Assembly: GCA_017961145.1 (NCBI GenBank)
Contig: JAGCXU010000029.1
Location: 1 to 51,594 of the forward strand
Origin: Bacteroidaceae bacterium
GTDB taxonomy: Bacteria; Bacteroidota; Bacteroidia; Bacteroidales; Bacteroidaceae
DNA: 51,594 nt
Direction: 5' to 3'
Shown: positions 1-6,963 of the stretch, in pieces
Position numbering within the stretch: position 1 is the stretch's first letter
Layout: every line of letters starts with the position of its first letter
The notes under the pieces: generated by a model
The model's input: only the letters and a program-made list of their open reading frames with translations
Database searches by the model: none
What the model was told of the DNA's origin: nothing
Position numbers and translations under genes: made by a program

Positions 1-891
1 ACTGCGCAAGGCATCTTCGTCAACTACCTTAACGTTCAGAAGACAGGCCGCATGAAGCTCCCCTTCGGCATTGCTCAGATAGGCAAAGCCTTTAGGAATG
101 AGATAGTTGCTCGCCAGTTCATCTTCCGAATGAGGGAGTTCGAACAGATGGAGATGCAGTTCTTCATCCAGCCCGGAACCGAGTTGGATTGGTTCGCGAA
201 ATGGAAGGAAACACGCATGAAATGGCATCAGAATCTTGGTTTTGGCGCGGAAAACTACCGCTTCCACGACCATGACAAGCTCGCACACTATGCCAATGCC
301 GCCACAGATATCGAGTTCCGTATGCCGTTTGGCTTCAAGGAAGTGGAAGGCATTCACAGCCGCACGAACTTCGACCTCTCGCAACATGCGAAATATAGCG
401 GTAAGAAGATTGAATACTTCGACCCCGAAACGAACGAGAGCTACACGCCTTATGTCATCGAGACCTCAATCGGAGTGGACCGCATGTTCCTTTCCATCAT
501 GTGTCACAGCTACGAAGAACAGCTCCTTCCCGACGGTCAGACAAGAACCGTACTGCATCTTCCCGCAGCTCTCGCCCCTGTAAAACTTGCAGTATTCCCG
601 CTTACGAAGAAAGAAGGAATGCCCGAAAAGGCTCAGGAAATCATCAATGAACTCCGCTTCCACTTCAATTGCAAGTACGAAGAGAAAGACCAGATCGGCA
701 AACGCTACCGCCGAATGGATGCAATAGGCTGTCCTTACTGCGTCACCGTCGATCAGCAAACTCTCGAAGACAACACTGTAACACTTCGCGATCGCGACAC
801 GATGGAGCAACACAGAGTGCCCATCAGCGAACTGCGTAGCATCATAGAAGACAAGGTGAGCATCACCTCTCTCCTCAAGAAACTGCTCTAG
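1..891 (+). CDS. glyS: Glycyl-tRNA synthetase, C-terminal part (cut by window start)
   Basis: Charges tRNA-Gly with glycine in the cytoplasm. The open frame runs in from base 1 with no start, so only the last 296 residues are present; the first ATG in frame, at 52, is internal. The visible part shows class II core sequence (FRNEI, MREFEQMEMQFF), a motif 3-like segment (TSIGVDRMFLS) near residue 160, and then the anticodon-binding domain beginning around LAPVKLAVFPL. This is the dimeric, single-chain type used by Bacteroidota, not the alpha/beta type. The stop is at 889-891, and an FKBP-type lipoprotein gene starts 3 nt later, so the two are probably cotranscribed. The identification is secure; the length and start cannot be judged here. 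Confidence 0.96.
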   Translation, partial: TAQGIFVNYLNVQKTGRMKLPFGIAQIGKAFRNEIVARQFIFRMREFEQMEMQFFIQPGTELDWFAKWKETRMKWHQNLGFGAENYRFHDHDKLAHYANAATDIEFRMPFGFKEVEGIHSRTNFDLSQHAKYSGKKIEYFDPETNESYTPYVIETSIGVDRMFLSIMCHSYEEQLLPDGQTRTVLHLPAALAPVKLAVFPLTKKEGMPEKAQEIINELRFHFNCKYEEKDQIGKRYRRMDAIGCPYCVTVDQQTLEDNTVTLRDRDTMEQHRVPISELRSIIEDKVSITSLLKKLL

Positions 892-894
892 AAA

Positions 895-1557
895 ATGAAT
901 TACAGACAGAAAGTTCTTCTCCTATTGCCAGCCTTGTTGCTGTTTCTCCTTGCTTCTTGCAGAAGCAGCGAGGATAGTTATGACCCGCATTACGACTGGA
1001 AAGAGCGCAATGCTCAATGGTTTGCCGAAGTATATGATGCAGCCCTAGCAGAGATTGCTGCTGCCAAAGCAGAATATCCGAATGGTAATGATTGGGAAGA
1101 ACACTGCTATTGGCGCATCTACAAGACGCTGTTGAAGAGTCAGGACGTACAAGGTCCTGCCACAGATTACATCGTCTGCAAGATAAATGAGCGTGGCGAC
1201 GGAGACTGGAGCGCAGCCTATACGGACAGCGTTCGCCTGTACTATCGGGCATGGATTATGGACGAGAACTATCCTGCGAGCAAGACAAACATGAAAGTCT
1301 TCAGCCAGTCTTATTATGGAGACTTTGATAAGACAACTGCAGCACCACTGGCTATGCCCGTCATCGGCACAGTAGAAGGCTTCATGACTGCCATCCAATA
1401 CATGGTAAAAGGCGATGATTGGGATGTCTATATCCCTCAACAATTGGCATATAAGGAAACAGCATCAGATGCTGTTCCTGCCTATAGTACCTTATTATAT
1501 CGCCTTCGCATCGAACTTGTCCACAAGAGCGGAACAGGAATGCCTGGTTGGAGATAG
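895..1557 (+). CDS. FKBP-type peptidyl-prolyl isomerase-like lipoprotein
   Basis: A 220-residue exported protein. Residues 1-22 form a signal peptide with lipobox LASC, so a lipidated Cys near position 22 should anchor it to a membrane. The C-terminal half has the layout of an FKBP domain: VIGTVEGFMTAIQYMVKGDDWDVYIPQQLAY, with VxG-xxEGF and the Tyr-ending strand, then a final strand (STLLYRLRIELV). FKBP domains speed proline isomerisation during protein folding. The gene lies 3 nt after glyS. The domain is divergent: the usual IPPxxTL segment reads VPAYSTL, so catalytic activity is uncertain. The lipoprotein call is strong; the isomerase family is probable. Confidence 0.8.
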   Translation: MNYRQKVLLLLPALLLFLLASCRSSEDSYDPHYDWKERNAQWFAEVYDAALAEIAAAKAEYPNGNDWEEHCYWRIYKTLLKSQDVQGPATDYIVCKINERGDGDWSAAYTDSVRLYYRAWIMDENYPASKTNMKVFSQSYYGDFDKTTAAPLAMPVIGTVEGFMTAIQYMVKGDDWDVYIPQQLAYKETASDAVPAYSTLLYRLRIELVHKSGTGMPGWR

Positions 1558-1576
1558 TCTCCCCGCAAGGTTTTTC

Positions 1577-2350
1577 CTATCGGATGTTGTTTCGAATCTT
1601 GGTGAGATAAGCGTTAAGTGCCTCCTCATCGCGATTGTCGATAATCTGTATCAGTTCTTTTAACTCGGAACGAATGCCTTCGACATGAGCTTTTGTGCGT
1701 GGGTTGAAGAGTATTTCGCGCAGAAGTGTATCGTCTTCTCCCAAGACACCTCTTGCTATCTTCAAGTGCCTTTTGAACGTTGTGCCTGGCGCATCTTGGT
1801 GTTTCATCACGGCAGAAAAAACGAAAGTGCTGACGAAAGGCACTGACAAACTGTATGCCATCGCTTCATCATGCTCGTCGAAACTGTATTCGTGAACATT
1901 CAAGCCAAGCCTTCTGTAAAGGTCAAGGAAGAAGATTCGCCCCATATAATCACCCTCATTAATAACGATGGCATTCTCCGAAGAGAGTGCTCCGAGGTTG
2001 GCAAAAGTAGGGCCGAACATCGGATGGGTCGAAACGTAACGCATTCCAGCTCCTTCATAAAAGTCTTTTAACCCGGTCTTCACAGAAGAGATGTCTGAAA
2101 TGATGCAGTTCTTGGGCAAGCATGGAATGACTTGCTGAAAGACATCTACGGTATATTTCAGTGTTACGGCATTGATGACAAGCTCCGGCTTGAAGTCGCG
2201 TATCTCGTCGAGTGTGGTGAAGCGCTGTGTGTTGTAAAGGAAGCGCATTCGCCTCGGGTCAATCTCATAGACAGCGCATTCATGGTCGAAAGATAGGACG
2301 TCCGCAAAGAACGAACCCATCTTGCCAGCTCCTAAAATAAGAATCTTCAT
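1577..2350 (-). CDS. tyrA: Prephenate dehydrogenase (tyrosine branch)
   Basis: Converts prephenate to 4-hydroxyphenylpyruvate with NAD(P)+, committing flux to tyrosine. The 257-residue protein opens with a Rossmann dinucleotide fold (MKILILGAGKMGSFF). It contains STHPMFGP near residue 107, the conserved His-Pro-Met-Phe-Gly-Pro signature of prephenate dehydrogenases, and a helical C-terminal domain. It has no fused chorismate mutase and no clear ACT domain. It is the last gene of the Phe/Tyr operon (transcribed leftward); a palindromic element of about 72 bp fills the 94-nt gap from the DAHP synthase gene upstream. The chorismate mutase activity that feeds it is the C-terminal domain of that neighbour. 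Confidence 0.92.
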   Translation of the reverse strand: MKILILGAGKMGSFFADVLSFDHECAVYEIDPRRMRFLYNTQRFTTLDEIRDFKPELVINAVTLKYTVDVFQQVIPCLPKNCIISDISSVKTGLKDFYEGAGMRYVSTHPMFGPTFANLGALSSENAIVINEGDYMGRIFFLDLYRRLGLNVHEYSFDEHDEAMAYSLSVPFVSTFVFSAVMKHQDAPGTTFKRHLKIARGVLGEDDTLLREILFNPRTKAHVEGIRSELKELIQIIDNRDEEALNAYLTKIRNNIR

Positions 2351-2368
2351 AATGCAGTACTGTATGTA

Positions 2369-2440
2369 GCCCCCTCTAAATCTCCCCGAGGGGAGACTTC
2401 CTGTTGGTTACTCCCCCTCGGGGGAGACGGAGGGGGGCCG
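2369..2440. repeat. Double-hairpin GC-rich palindromic element, copy 1
   Basis: About 72 bp made of an outer inverted repeat (GCCCCCTC... to ...GGAGGGGGGC) enclosing two hairpins, TCTCCCCGAGGGGAGA and TCCCCCTCGGGGGA, separated by a spacer reading CTTCCTGTTGGTTAC. The complementary strand shows the same order and spacer (ACAGGAAG versus ACAGAAAG) as the element inside prmA at 16682-16755, so both belong to one family. It sits inside the Phe/Tyr operon between the DAHP synthase-chorismate mutase and tyrA genes, where its RNA could fold and affect the expression of tyrA. It resembles REP or MITE-like elements of Bacteroidales. Confidence 0.75.
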
Positions 2441-2444
2441 TTCC

Positions 2445-3509
2445 TTACTTGTTGAATATCTCCATTTGCTGCCGAACGCTCTCTTCATGAATGTTTTCGA
2501 AGATGCTCTTGATGCAGTCTCTGCCGATACCGAGCAGCGAACCTTGCGCACCACGCTTGTCGAGAATCTCGCTATAACGGCGTGTCTGTACGACCGTCAT
2601 GCCCACTTCCTTCTTGTATTCGCCGATGTTTCGGGATACTTTCATGCGCTTGGCGAGCAATTCGATGAGTTCGTCGTCGAGCACATCAATTTCGTGTCGA
2701 TAGTCTTTAAGTTTGTCGGCGTGTTCTTTCGTGTCACGAAAGACGAGGCGCGACACGATGAAATCGAGCACATCGGGCGTCACCTGTTGCGAGGCATCAC
2801 TCCAAGCCTTGTCGGGATTGCAGTGGCTCTCTACCATGAGGCCATCCAAACCCATATCCATCGCCTCCTGGCAGAGCGAAGCAATCAGGTCGCGTCGGCC
2901 GCTGATGTGGCTTGGGTCGCACACGACAGGCAGTTCTGGAAGGCGACGTTTCAGCTCGATAGGAATCTGCCACATCGGTTCGTTGCGATACAACTTCTTT
3001 TCATAGCTGCTGAAACCCCTGTGAATAGCGCCGAGTTTCTCAATGCCGGCACCATTGATGCGCAGCAACGCGCCAATCCACAACTCGAGGTCGGGGTTGA
3101 CGGGGTTCTTAACGAGGACCGTCGCATCAGTGCCTTTGAGCGCATCTGCCAGTTCTTGCACGGCGAAAGGATTGGCTGTGGTGCGAGCTCCAATCCAGAG
3201 AATGTCGATTCCATACTTGAGAGCCAGTTCGACGTGCTTGGGTGTGGCCACTTCCGTAGCTGTAAGCATGCCTGTCTCCTCCTTGACTTGTGCCATCCAG
3301 GGAAGTGCCGGCTCACCATGTCCTTCGAAGCCTCCAGGCTTTGTTCGCGGCTTCCAAACGCCGGCGCGGAATATGTGACAGCCTTTGCCGGCAAGCTGTT
3401 TGGCTGTCGTCATCACTTGTTCTTCTGTCTCAGCACTGCAAGGACCGGCGATGATGAAAGCGCGTTCCTGGTCGCTCGGCAGGTTAAGGGGTTTTAGTTG
3501 GAGTTCCAT
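2445..3509 (-). CDS. DAHP synthase fused to chorismate mutase
   Basis: A bifunctional enzyme of aromatic amino acid synthesis. The N-terminal part, about 260 residues, is a DAHP synthase of the KDPG-like type (FIIAGPCSAETEEQ, FRAGVWKPRTKPGGFEG, GARTTANP, PVVCDPSHISGRRD), which condenses phosphoenolpyruvate with erythrose 4-phosphate. The C-terminal part, about 85 residues, is an AroQ-type chorismate mutase (YRHEIDVLDDELIELLAKR). The product is 354 residues. The frame is open for 82 more codons upstream, but that stretch lies inside the neighbouring gene and is low-complexity Arg/His, so the ATG at 3509 (MELQLKPLNL) is the start. It lies 23 nt after the beta-helix gene. The fusion couples pathway entry with the branch-point mutase and is typical of Bacteroidales. 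Confidence 0.94.
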   Translation of the reverse strand: MELQLKPLNLPSDQERAFIIAGPCSAETEEQVMTTAKQLAGKGCHIFRAGVWKPRTKPGGFEGHGEPALPWMAQVKEETGMLTATEVATPKHVELALKYGIDILWIGARTTANPFAVQELADALKGTDATVLVKNPVNPDLELWIGALLRINGAGIEKLGAIHRGFSSYEKKLYRNEPMWQIPIELKRRLPELPVVCDPSHISGRRDLIASLCQEAMDMGLDGLMVESHCNPDKAWSDASQQVTPDVLDFIVSRLVFRDTKEHADKLKDYRHEIDVLDDELIELLAKRMKVSRNIGEYKKEVGMTVVQTRRYSEILDKRGAQGSLLGIGRDCIKSIFENIHEESVRQQMEIFNK

Positions 3510-3532
3510 AATATATAATGTATTGTTGTCTG

Positions 3533-4591
3533 TTATCTCATATACTGTTTGTATGAATCGTCTGTGACGAGGCTGCTGTCGCCGATGCTTAGGTTCCAGA
3601 GGATGCCGTCGCCGCCTTTCTCGGCTGCATCGATGATGATGTTTTCCTCGACAGCATTGTGGCGATACATTCCGGCATTCATGGATTCGACGCTCGAGTT
3701 GAAGCGTCCGGCGCTCTTGAACACGGTATGTCGCTTCTGCTTGTTGTTGTACCAATAGGCAAAGCAGTGGTCGTAGAAGCTGCGACCGCCGTGGCTGAGG
3801 AAGCCGACGGCAAACTGGTCGCTATAGCAGAAGTTGTACCAGTTGTTTTCCTTCTCGTCGATGAAGCCGCAACTGCTTTCGTAGTGTTCGTCCGAGTTGT
3901 AGTAGAGCGGGTGTATGTTGCGGAGGCTGTTGCCTGCGGAGCGTAGGAGGACGCCCACATGGACGCCGCCGATGCGCATGTTTGTCAAGGTGTTGTCGTA
4001 GCCTTCAACAAGGACGCCGATGCAGTCGGGCTTCCTGTTGCCCGTGATATTCGTGTCGGAGATGTCGCTGTCGGATGAGCCGCTGTTTGCTCCGTGCTTG
4101 ATGTGTATGCCGATTGTCGTGTTCTTGATGGACGTCTGGCGAATGGCCGTCTCGCGTCCGCTGTCGATGGAGATGCCCTTTGCTATGCCTCTGCCGTCGA
4201 TGACGCCGCCCCTCAGGTAGTAGTTGCTGCCGGGCGTTGAGATGTTGTTCGCGGCGTCTTTGCCCCCGAGACGTATCATGGCCTCCTCGCTCGCCCAGCC
4301 TTCTGCCGCCTGTATGATGGCGAAGTTCGAGAGCTCGAGTGCGACGCTTTTCTTCGGGTCGGCGGGTGTGAGGATGGGTTTGCTGATGATGTAGATGCCG
4401 TCGGGAAAGAAGATGGTGCGGTTGGGGTTTGAATCGATGGCACGCTGAATGTCATCGCTGACATCTTTCCCTGTCTTCTTTTTTATGTAGTCTGTGACGA
4501 CGACGTAGCCTTTCTCGGAGGTTTTCCGAGCGAACAATGTCGTGGGCAATGCCAAGAGTAGGGTGAGGAGGAAAAGTAACTTGTGGTTCAT
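3533..4591 (-). CDS. Secreted pectate-lyase-like right-handed beta-helix protein
   Basis: A 352-residue protein with a clear Sec signal peptide (MNHKLLFLLTLLLALPTTLFA). The mature part begins like the pectate-lyase superfamily / glycosyl hydrolase 28-like fold (DDIQRAIDSNPNRTIFFPDGIYIISKPI), followed by short strand repeats (TSIKNTTIGIHI, SDISDTNITG, TNMRIGGVHVGVLL) that suggest a parallel beta-helix. The substrate and activity are unknown. Its ATG overlaps the aminotransferase stop (ATGA at 4588-4591), and it lies 23 nt before the DAHP synthase gene, so it is embedded in the Phe/Tyr operon although its product is exported. That context is odd for a glycan-acting protein. The fold call is fairly secure; the function is not known. 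Confidence 0.8.
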   Translation of the reverse strand: MNHKLLFLLTLLLALPTTLFARKTSEKGYVVVTDYIKKKTGKDVSDDIQRAIDSNPNRTIFFPDGIYIISKPILTPADPKKSVALELSNFAIIQAAEGWASEEAMIRLGGKDAANNISTPGSNYYLRGGVIDGRGIAKGISIDSGRETAIRQTSIKNTTIGIHIKHGANSGSSDSDISDTNITGNRKPDCIGVLVEGYDNTLTNMRIGGVHVGVLLRSAGNSLRNIHPLYYNSDEHYESSCGFIDEKENNWYNFCYSDQFAVGFLSHGGRSFYDHCFAYWYNNKQKRHTVFKSAGRFNSSVESMNAGMYRHNAVEENIIIDAAEKGGDGILWNLSIGDSSLVTDDSYKQYMR

Positions 4592-5778
4592 TGCTTTATG
4601 CTGATTTCCTTGATGCGTCGCAGCGCTTCCTCGAACTTGTCTTCCTTAGCGCAAAGGCTGATGCGAATGTATCGTTTGCCATTACTTCCAAAGATAAAGC
4701 CGGGAGTGATGAACACTCTTGCTTCATGAAGAACCTGTTCCGTGAGTTCCTCTACATTATTATATTTGTCAGGGATGCGTCCCCAAAGGAACATACCGGT
4801 CTGTTGCGGATCGAACTGACAGCCGAGAACTTGCATGATTTCCTCTGCCATGCGACGTCTTTTGGCATAGGTCTCGACATTTGCCTGCTGATGCCAAAGG
4901 TCGGTATTGTCGTATGCTTTGGCTGCTGCAAGCTGCAGAGCGCGGAAAGTTCCGCTGTCAACATTACTTTTTACCTTGAGTATCCAGCTCACGAACTGAG
5001 CGTTGGTGGCAAGCAAACCTACTCGCCAGCCCGGCATATTATGGCTCTTCGACATCGAATTGAACTCGATGCAGCATTCCTTAGCTCGCGGCACTTGTAG
5101 AATTGAAAGCCTTTCTCCCTCGTTTAGGATGAAGCTGTAGGGATTGTCGTTTACCACAATGATGTTGTGACGCAGGGCAAAATCGACGAGTCGCTCGTAT
5201 GTTTCGCGTCTTGCCCTTGCCCCTGTCGGCATGTTCGGGTAGTTTGTCCAAAGGAGTTTCACGCGGCTGAGGTCCATCTTCTCAAGTTGCTCGAAGTCGG
5301 GCTGCCAGTCGTTTTCGGGCAGAAGGTCGTAGTTAACAATCTTCGCGCCAAGCAGTTTCGAGAGACTCGTATAGGTGGGATAGCCGGGATTGGGAACCAA
5401 GACTTCATCTCCGACGTTGACAAAGGCCAGAGTTACATGCAAGATGCCCTCCTTGCTGCCTATTAAAGGCTGAATCTCGCTGTTCGGGTCGAGTTCGACA
5501 CCATACCAGCGTTTGTAGAAACCACTCATTGCCCGACGCAACTCGGGGATGCCTATCGTGGGCTGATAGCCGTGAGCCGTAGGCTTTTGGGCTTCCTCGC
5601 AGAGTGTTTCGACTGTTTCCTGCGAGGGAGGCATATCTGGACTTCCGATGGCGAGGCTGATGACGTCCTTTCCTTCGGCATTCATCGCGGCCACTTCTTT
5701 CAGTTTGCGGCTGAAATAGTACTCGCTTACGTCGGCCAATCTGTCTGCCGGTTTTATGTTAAATGCTTTGTTTTCCAT
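4588..5778 (-). CDS. PLP-dependent class I/II aminotransferase (aromatic operon)
   Basis: A 396-residue fold-type I aminotransferase. The PLP-binding lysine is in SMSKSHNMPGWRVG (about K244), and the substrate/PLP motif NPGYPTY and YPNMPTG (in place of NPxNPTG) are present. In this operon the likely job is transamination of phenylpyruvate and 4-hydroxyphenylpyruvate to Phe and Tyr; that comes from context. The family also includes LL-diaminopimelate and aspartate aminotransferases, so the substrate is not proven. I chose MENKAF (ATG at 5778) over an upstream MAFTK start at 5793; either way it overlaps the end of pheA, by 20 or 35 nt. Its stop overlaps the beta-helix start, so the three genes look translationally coupled. 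Confidence 0.88.
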   Translation of the reverse strand: MENKAFNIKPADRLADVSEYYFSRKLKEVAAMNAEGKDVISLAIGSPDMPPSQETVETLCEEAQKPTAHGYQPTIGIPELRRAMSGFYKRWYGVELDPNSEIQPLIGSKEGILHVTLAFVNVGDEVLVPNPGYPTYTSLSKLLGAKIVNYDLLPENDWQPDFEQLEKMDLSRVKLLWTNYPNMPTGARARRETYERLVDFALRHNIIVVNDNPYSFILNEGERLSILQVPRAKECCIEFNSMSKSHNMPGWRVGLLATNAQFVSWILKVKSNVDSGTFRALQLAAAKAYDNTDLWHQQANVETYAKRRRMAEEIMQVLGCQFDPQQTGMFLWGRIPDKYNNVEELTEQVLHEARVFITPGFIFGSNGKRYIRISLCAKEDKFEEALRRIKEISIKQ

Positions 5779-6601
5779 CTTCGTAAATGCCAAGTTGTTT
5801 GAGTTCGCGGGTAAGGGGAGTGATTGCGTTGAGAGCCTGTCGATAGCGTCTTTCGTCGTTGAAGGAGAGGTCGATGTAGAACATATATTGCCATTCTTGA
5901 CCGATAATCGGCAGACTTTGTATTTTAGTCAGGTTGAGTTTATAGAATGAAAGGACTGACAGGATTGCGCTCAGGCTGCCTTCTTCGTGGGGAAGAGTGA
6001 AGACGAGGCTGGCTTTGTCGATATGATGGCTGTTTCGTATGGCCGTTGCCTTCTCTGGCCAAGCGAGGACGAGGAAGCGTGTGAAATTGTGTTTGTTTGT
6101 TTCGATGCCCTCTTGCAGCACTTTCATGCCGTAGATGTCGGCTGCGTCGCGATGGCAGATGGCTGCGTGTCCGTGCCTGCGTTCCCTGCTGATGTCGGCT
6201 GCGGCCCCAGCTGTATCGACCGTTTCGACCTTTTTCAGTTCGGGATGACGCGAGAGAAACTGGCGGCATTGCATGAGTGCGACGGGATGGGAGTTAACCT
6301 CGGTGATGTCTTCCCAACTCTCATCTGGCAGGCACATAATGCTGTGTTTGATGCGGAGTTTGTGTTCGCCGACTATCGTCATTCCGCTGTCTCGCAAAAG
6401 TTCGTAGTTGTGGAGCAGACTGCCGGCAATGGTGTTCTCTATTGCCATGAGTCCCAAGAGGTCTTTTTCCGCTTTGAGTCGGACAAACATCTCCTCGAAA
6501 GTGTCGCAGCAAACGAGTTCCACTTGCTCTCCTTCGAAGAAGCGATGGGCGGCTATGTCGTGGAAACTGCCTTCGATGCCCTGTATTGCTATCCTTTTCA
6601 T
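5759..6601 (-). CDS. pheA: Prephenate dehydratase
   Basis: Turns prephenate into phenylpyruvate, the committed step to phenylalanine. The 280-residue protein has the catalytic domain (AIQGIEGSFHDIAA, IENTIAGS, and the Thr-Arg-Phe motif NFTRFLVL at about 174-176), then a C-terminal ACT domain (LPHEEGSLSAILSVLSFYKLNLTKI). It is a stand-alone dehydratase with no mutase domain. The ACT segment that usually reads ESRP reads QSLP (228-231), so feedback binding of Phe may differ. The start is MKRIAIQG at 6601; a longer frame to 6628 would begin inside the terminator hairpin region. It is the first enzyme gene of the operon, directly behind a leader peptide and attenuator. Confidence 0.94.
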   Translation of the reverse strand: MKRIAIQGIEGSFHDIAAHRFFEGEQVELVCCDTFEEMFVRLKAEKDLLGLMAIENTIAGSLLHNYELLRDSGMTIVGEHKLRIKHSIMCLPDESWEDITEVNSHPVALMQCRQFLSRHPELKKVETVDTAGAAADISRERRHGHAAICHRDAADIYGMKVLQEGIETNKHNFTRFLVLAWPEKATAIRNSHHIDKASLVFTLPHEEGSLSAILSVLSFYKLNLTKIQSLPIIGQEWQYMFYIDLSFNDERRYRQALNAITPLTRELKQLGIYEDGKQSI

Positions 6602-6621
6602 CCTTGTCTGTTTGTTATACC

Positions 6622-6655
6622 AAAACATCCCGCTCGGTTTCTGAGCGGGATGTTT
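6622..6655 (-). terminator. Attenuator terminator hairpin before pheA
   Basis: On the transcribed strand, AAACATCCCGCTC and GAGCGGGATGTTT form a perfect 13-bp stem with a 7-nt loop, followed by a short U run (total UUUU) and then the pheA leader. It lies between the leader peptide and pheA, about 20 nt before the pheA ATG, so it would stop operon transcription in the leader. The U tract is short for a classical intrinsic terminator. Its 5' arm can be captured by an alternative pairing (see the antiterminator entry). Confidence 0.8.
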
Positions 6656-6705
6656 CGATATGTTCTTCTTGTTATACCTTATTTATATATATACGACGAC
6701 CCGCT
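6644..6705 (-). promoter_or_regulatory. Predicted antiterminator pairing of the Phe/Tyr attenuator
   Basis: Five nt downstream of the leader peptide stop codon the transcript reads AGCGGG (6705 to 6700). This is a perfect complement of CCCGCT (6649 to 6644) in the 5' arm of the terminator stem. Pairing these would break the terminator. The classical logic would be that a ribosome stalled on the Tyr/Phe codons leaves AGCGGG free to pair, and a ribosome that reaches the stop codon covers it and lets the terminator form. The core is only 6 bp; energies were not computed. Confidence 0.55.
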
Positions 6706-6710
6706 TCACT

Positions 6711-6770
6711 TCATTTGCTAAAGTAAAAGTAATAGTAAAAGCCGAAATAGCGATTGCTGCTGTGAGTCAT
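6711..6770 (-). CDS. pheL: Phe/Tyr leader peptide of the pheA operon
   Basis: A 19-residue open frame, MTHSSNRYFGFYYYFYFSK, ending in TGA. Residues 8-17 hold five Tyr and four Phe with a single Gly. It starts about 15 nt after the predicted transcription start and is preceded by AAAGAAAG. It is followed by the antiterminator and terminator segments and then pheA. This is the arrangement of ribosome-mediated attenuation, as in enterobacterial pheL. The mix of both aromatic residues matches an operon making both Phe and Tyr. The symbol is used by analogy only; there is no sequence similarity to E. coli pheL beyond the aromatic run. Too short for usual gene callers. Confidence 0.85.
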   Translation of the reverse strand: MTHSSNRYFGFYYYFYFSK

Positions 6771-6789
6771 CTTTCTTTGTTTTTCGATG

Positions 6790-6820
6790 CAAAGGTAATA
6801 CAATTCTGTTTTTCTGCCAA
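6790..6820 (-). promoter_or_regulatory. Promoter of the Phe/Tyr operon
   Basis: On the minus strand a perfect Bacteroidota -7 box TACCTTTG (6797 to 6790) has TTG 20 nt upstream (6820 to 6818). The start of transcription would fall near 6785, some 15 nt before the leader peptide ATG. Confidence 0.8.
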
Positions 6821-6869
6821 ACGATTGCCGAATTATTTTTAATAAAGGTGCGAAAAAAAAGATATGCAG

Positions 6870-6959
6870 TCACGATTGCAAACGTAACACTATACGATTG
6901 CAATCATAACACTATACAAATGCAATCGTCACACTATACGTTTGCCATCGTCACTAAGG
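6870..6959. repeat. 22-bp tandem array, locus A
   Basis: A partial unit (6870-6884), three full 22-bp units at 6885-6906, 6907-6928 and 6929-6950, and a partial unit TCACTAAGG. The local variant is (T/T)(A/C)ACACTATA followed by CG(T/A)TTGCAATC(A/G)-like sequence. The array ends 4 bp from the stop codon of the BASS transporter gene and lies upstream of the pheA operon promoter; both genes point left. See the finding on this repeat family. Confidence 0.9.
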
Positions 6960-6963
6960 TCGT

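Noticed and set aside
3510..3755. Longer start for the DAHP synthase-chorismate mutase (82 extra residues)
   Set aside because: The extension lies inside the beta-helix gene in another frame and reads as Arg/His-rich low-complexity sequence; MELQLKPLNL is a normal start.
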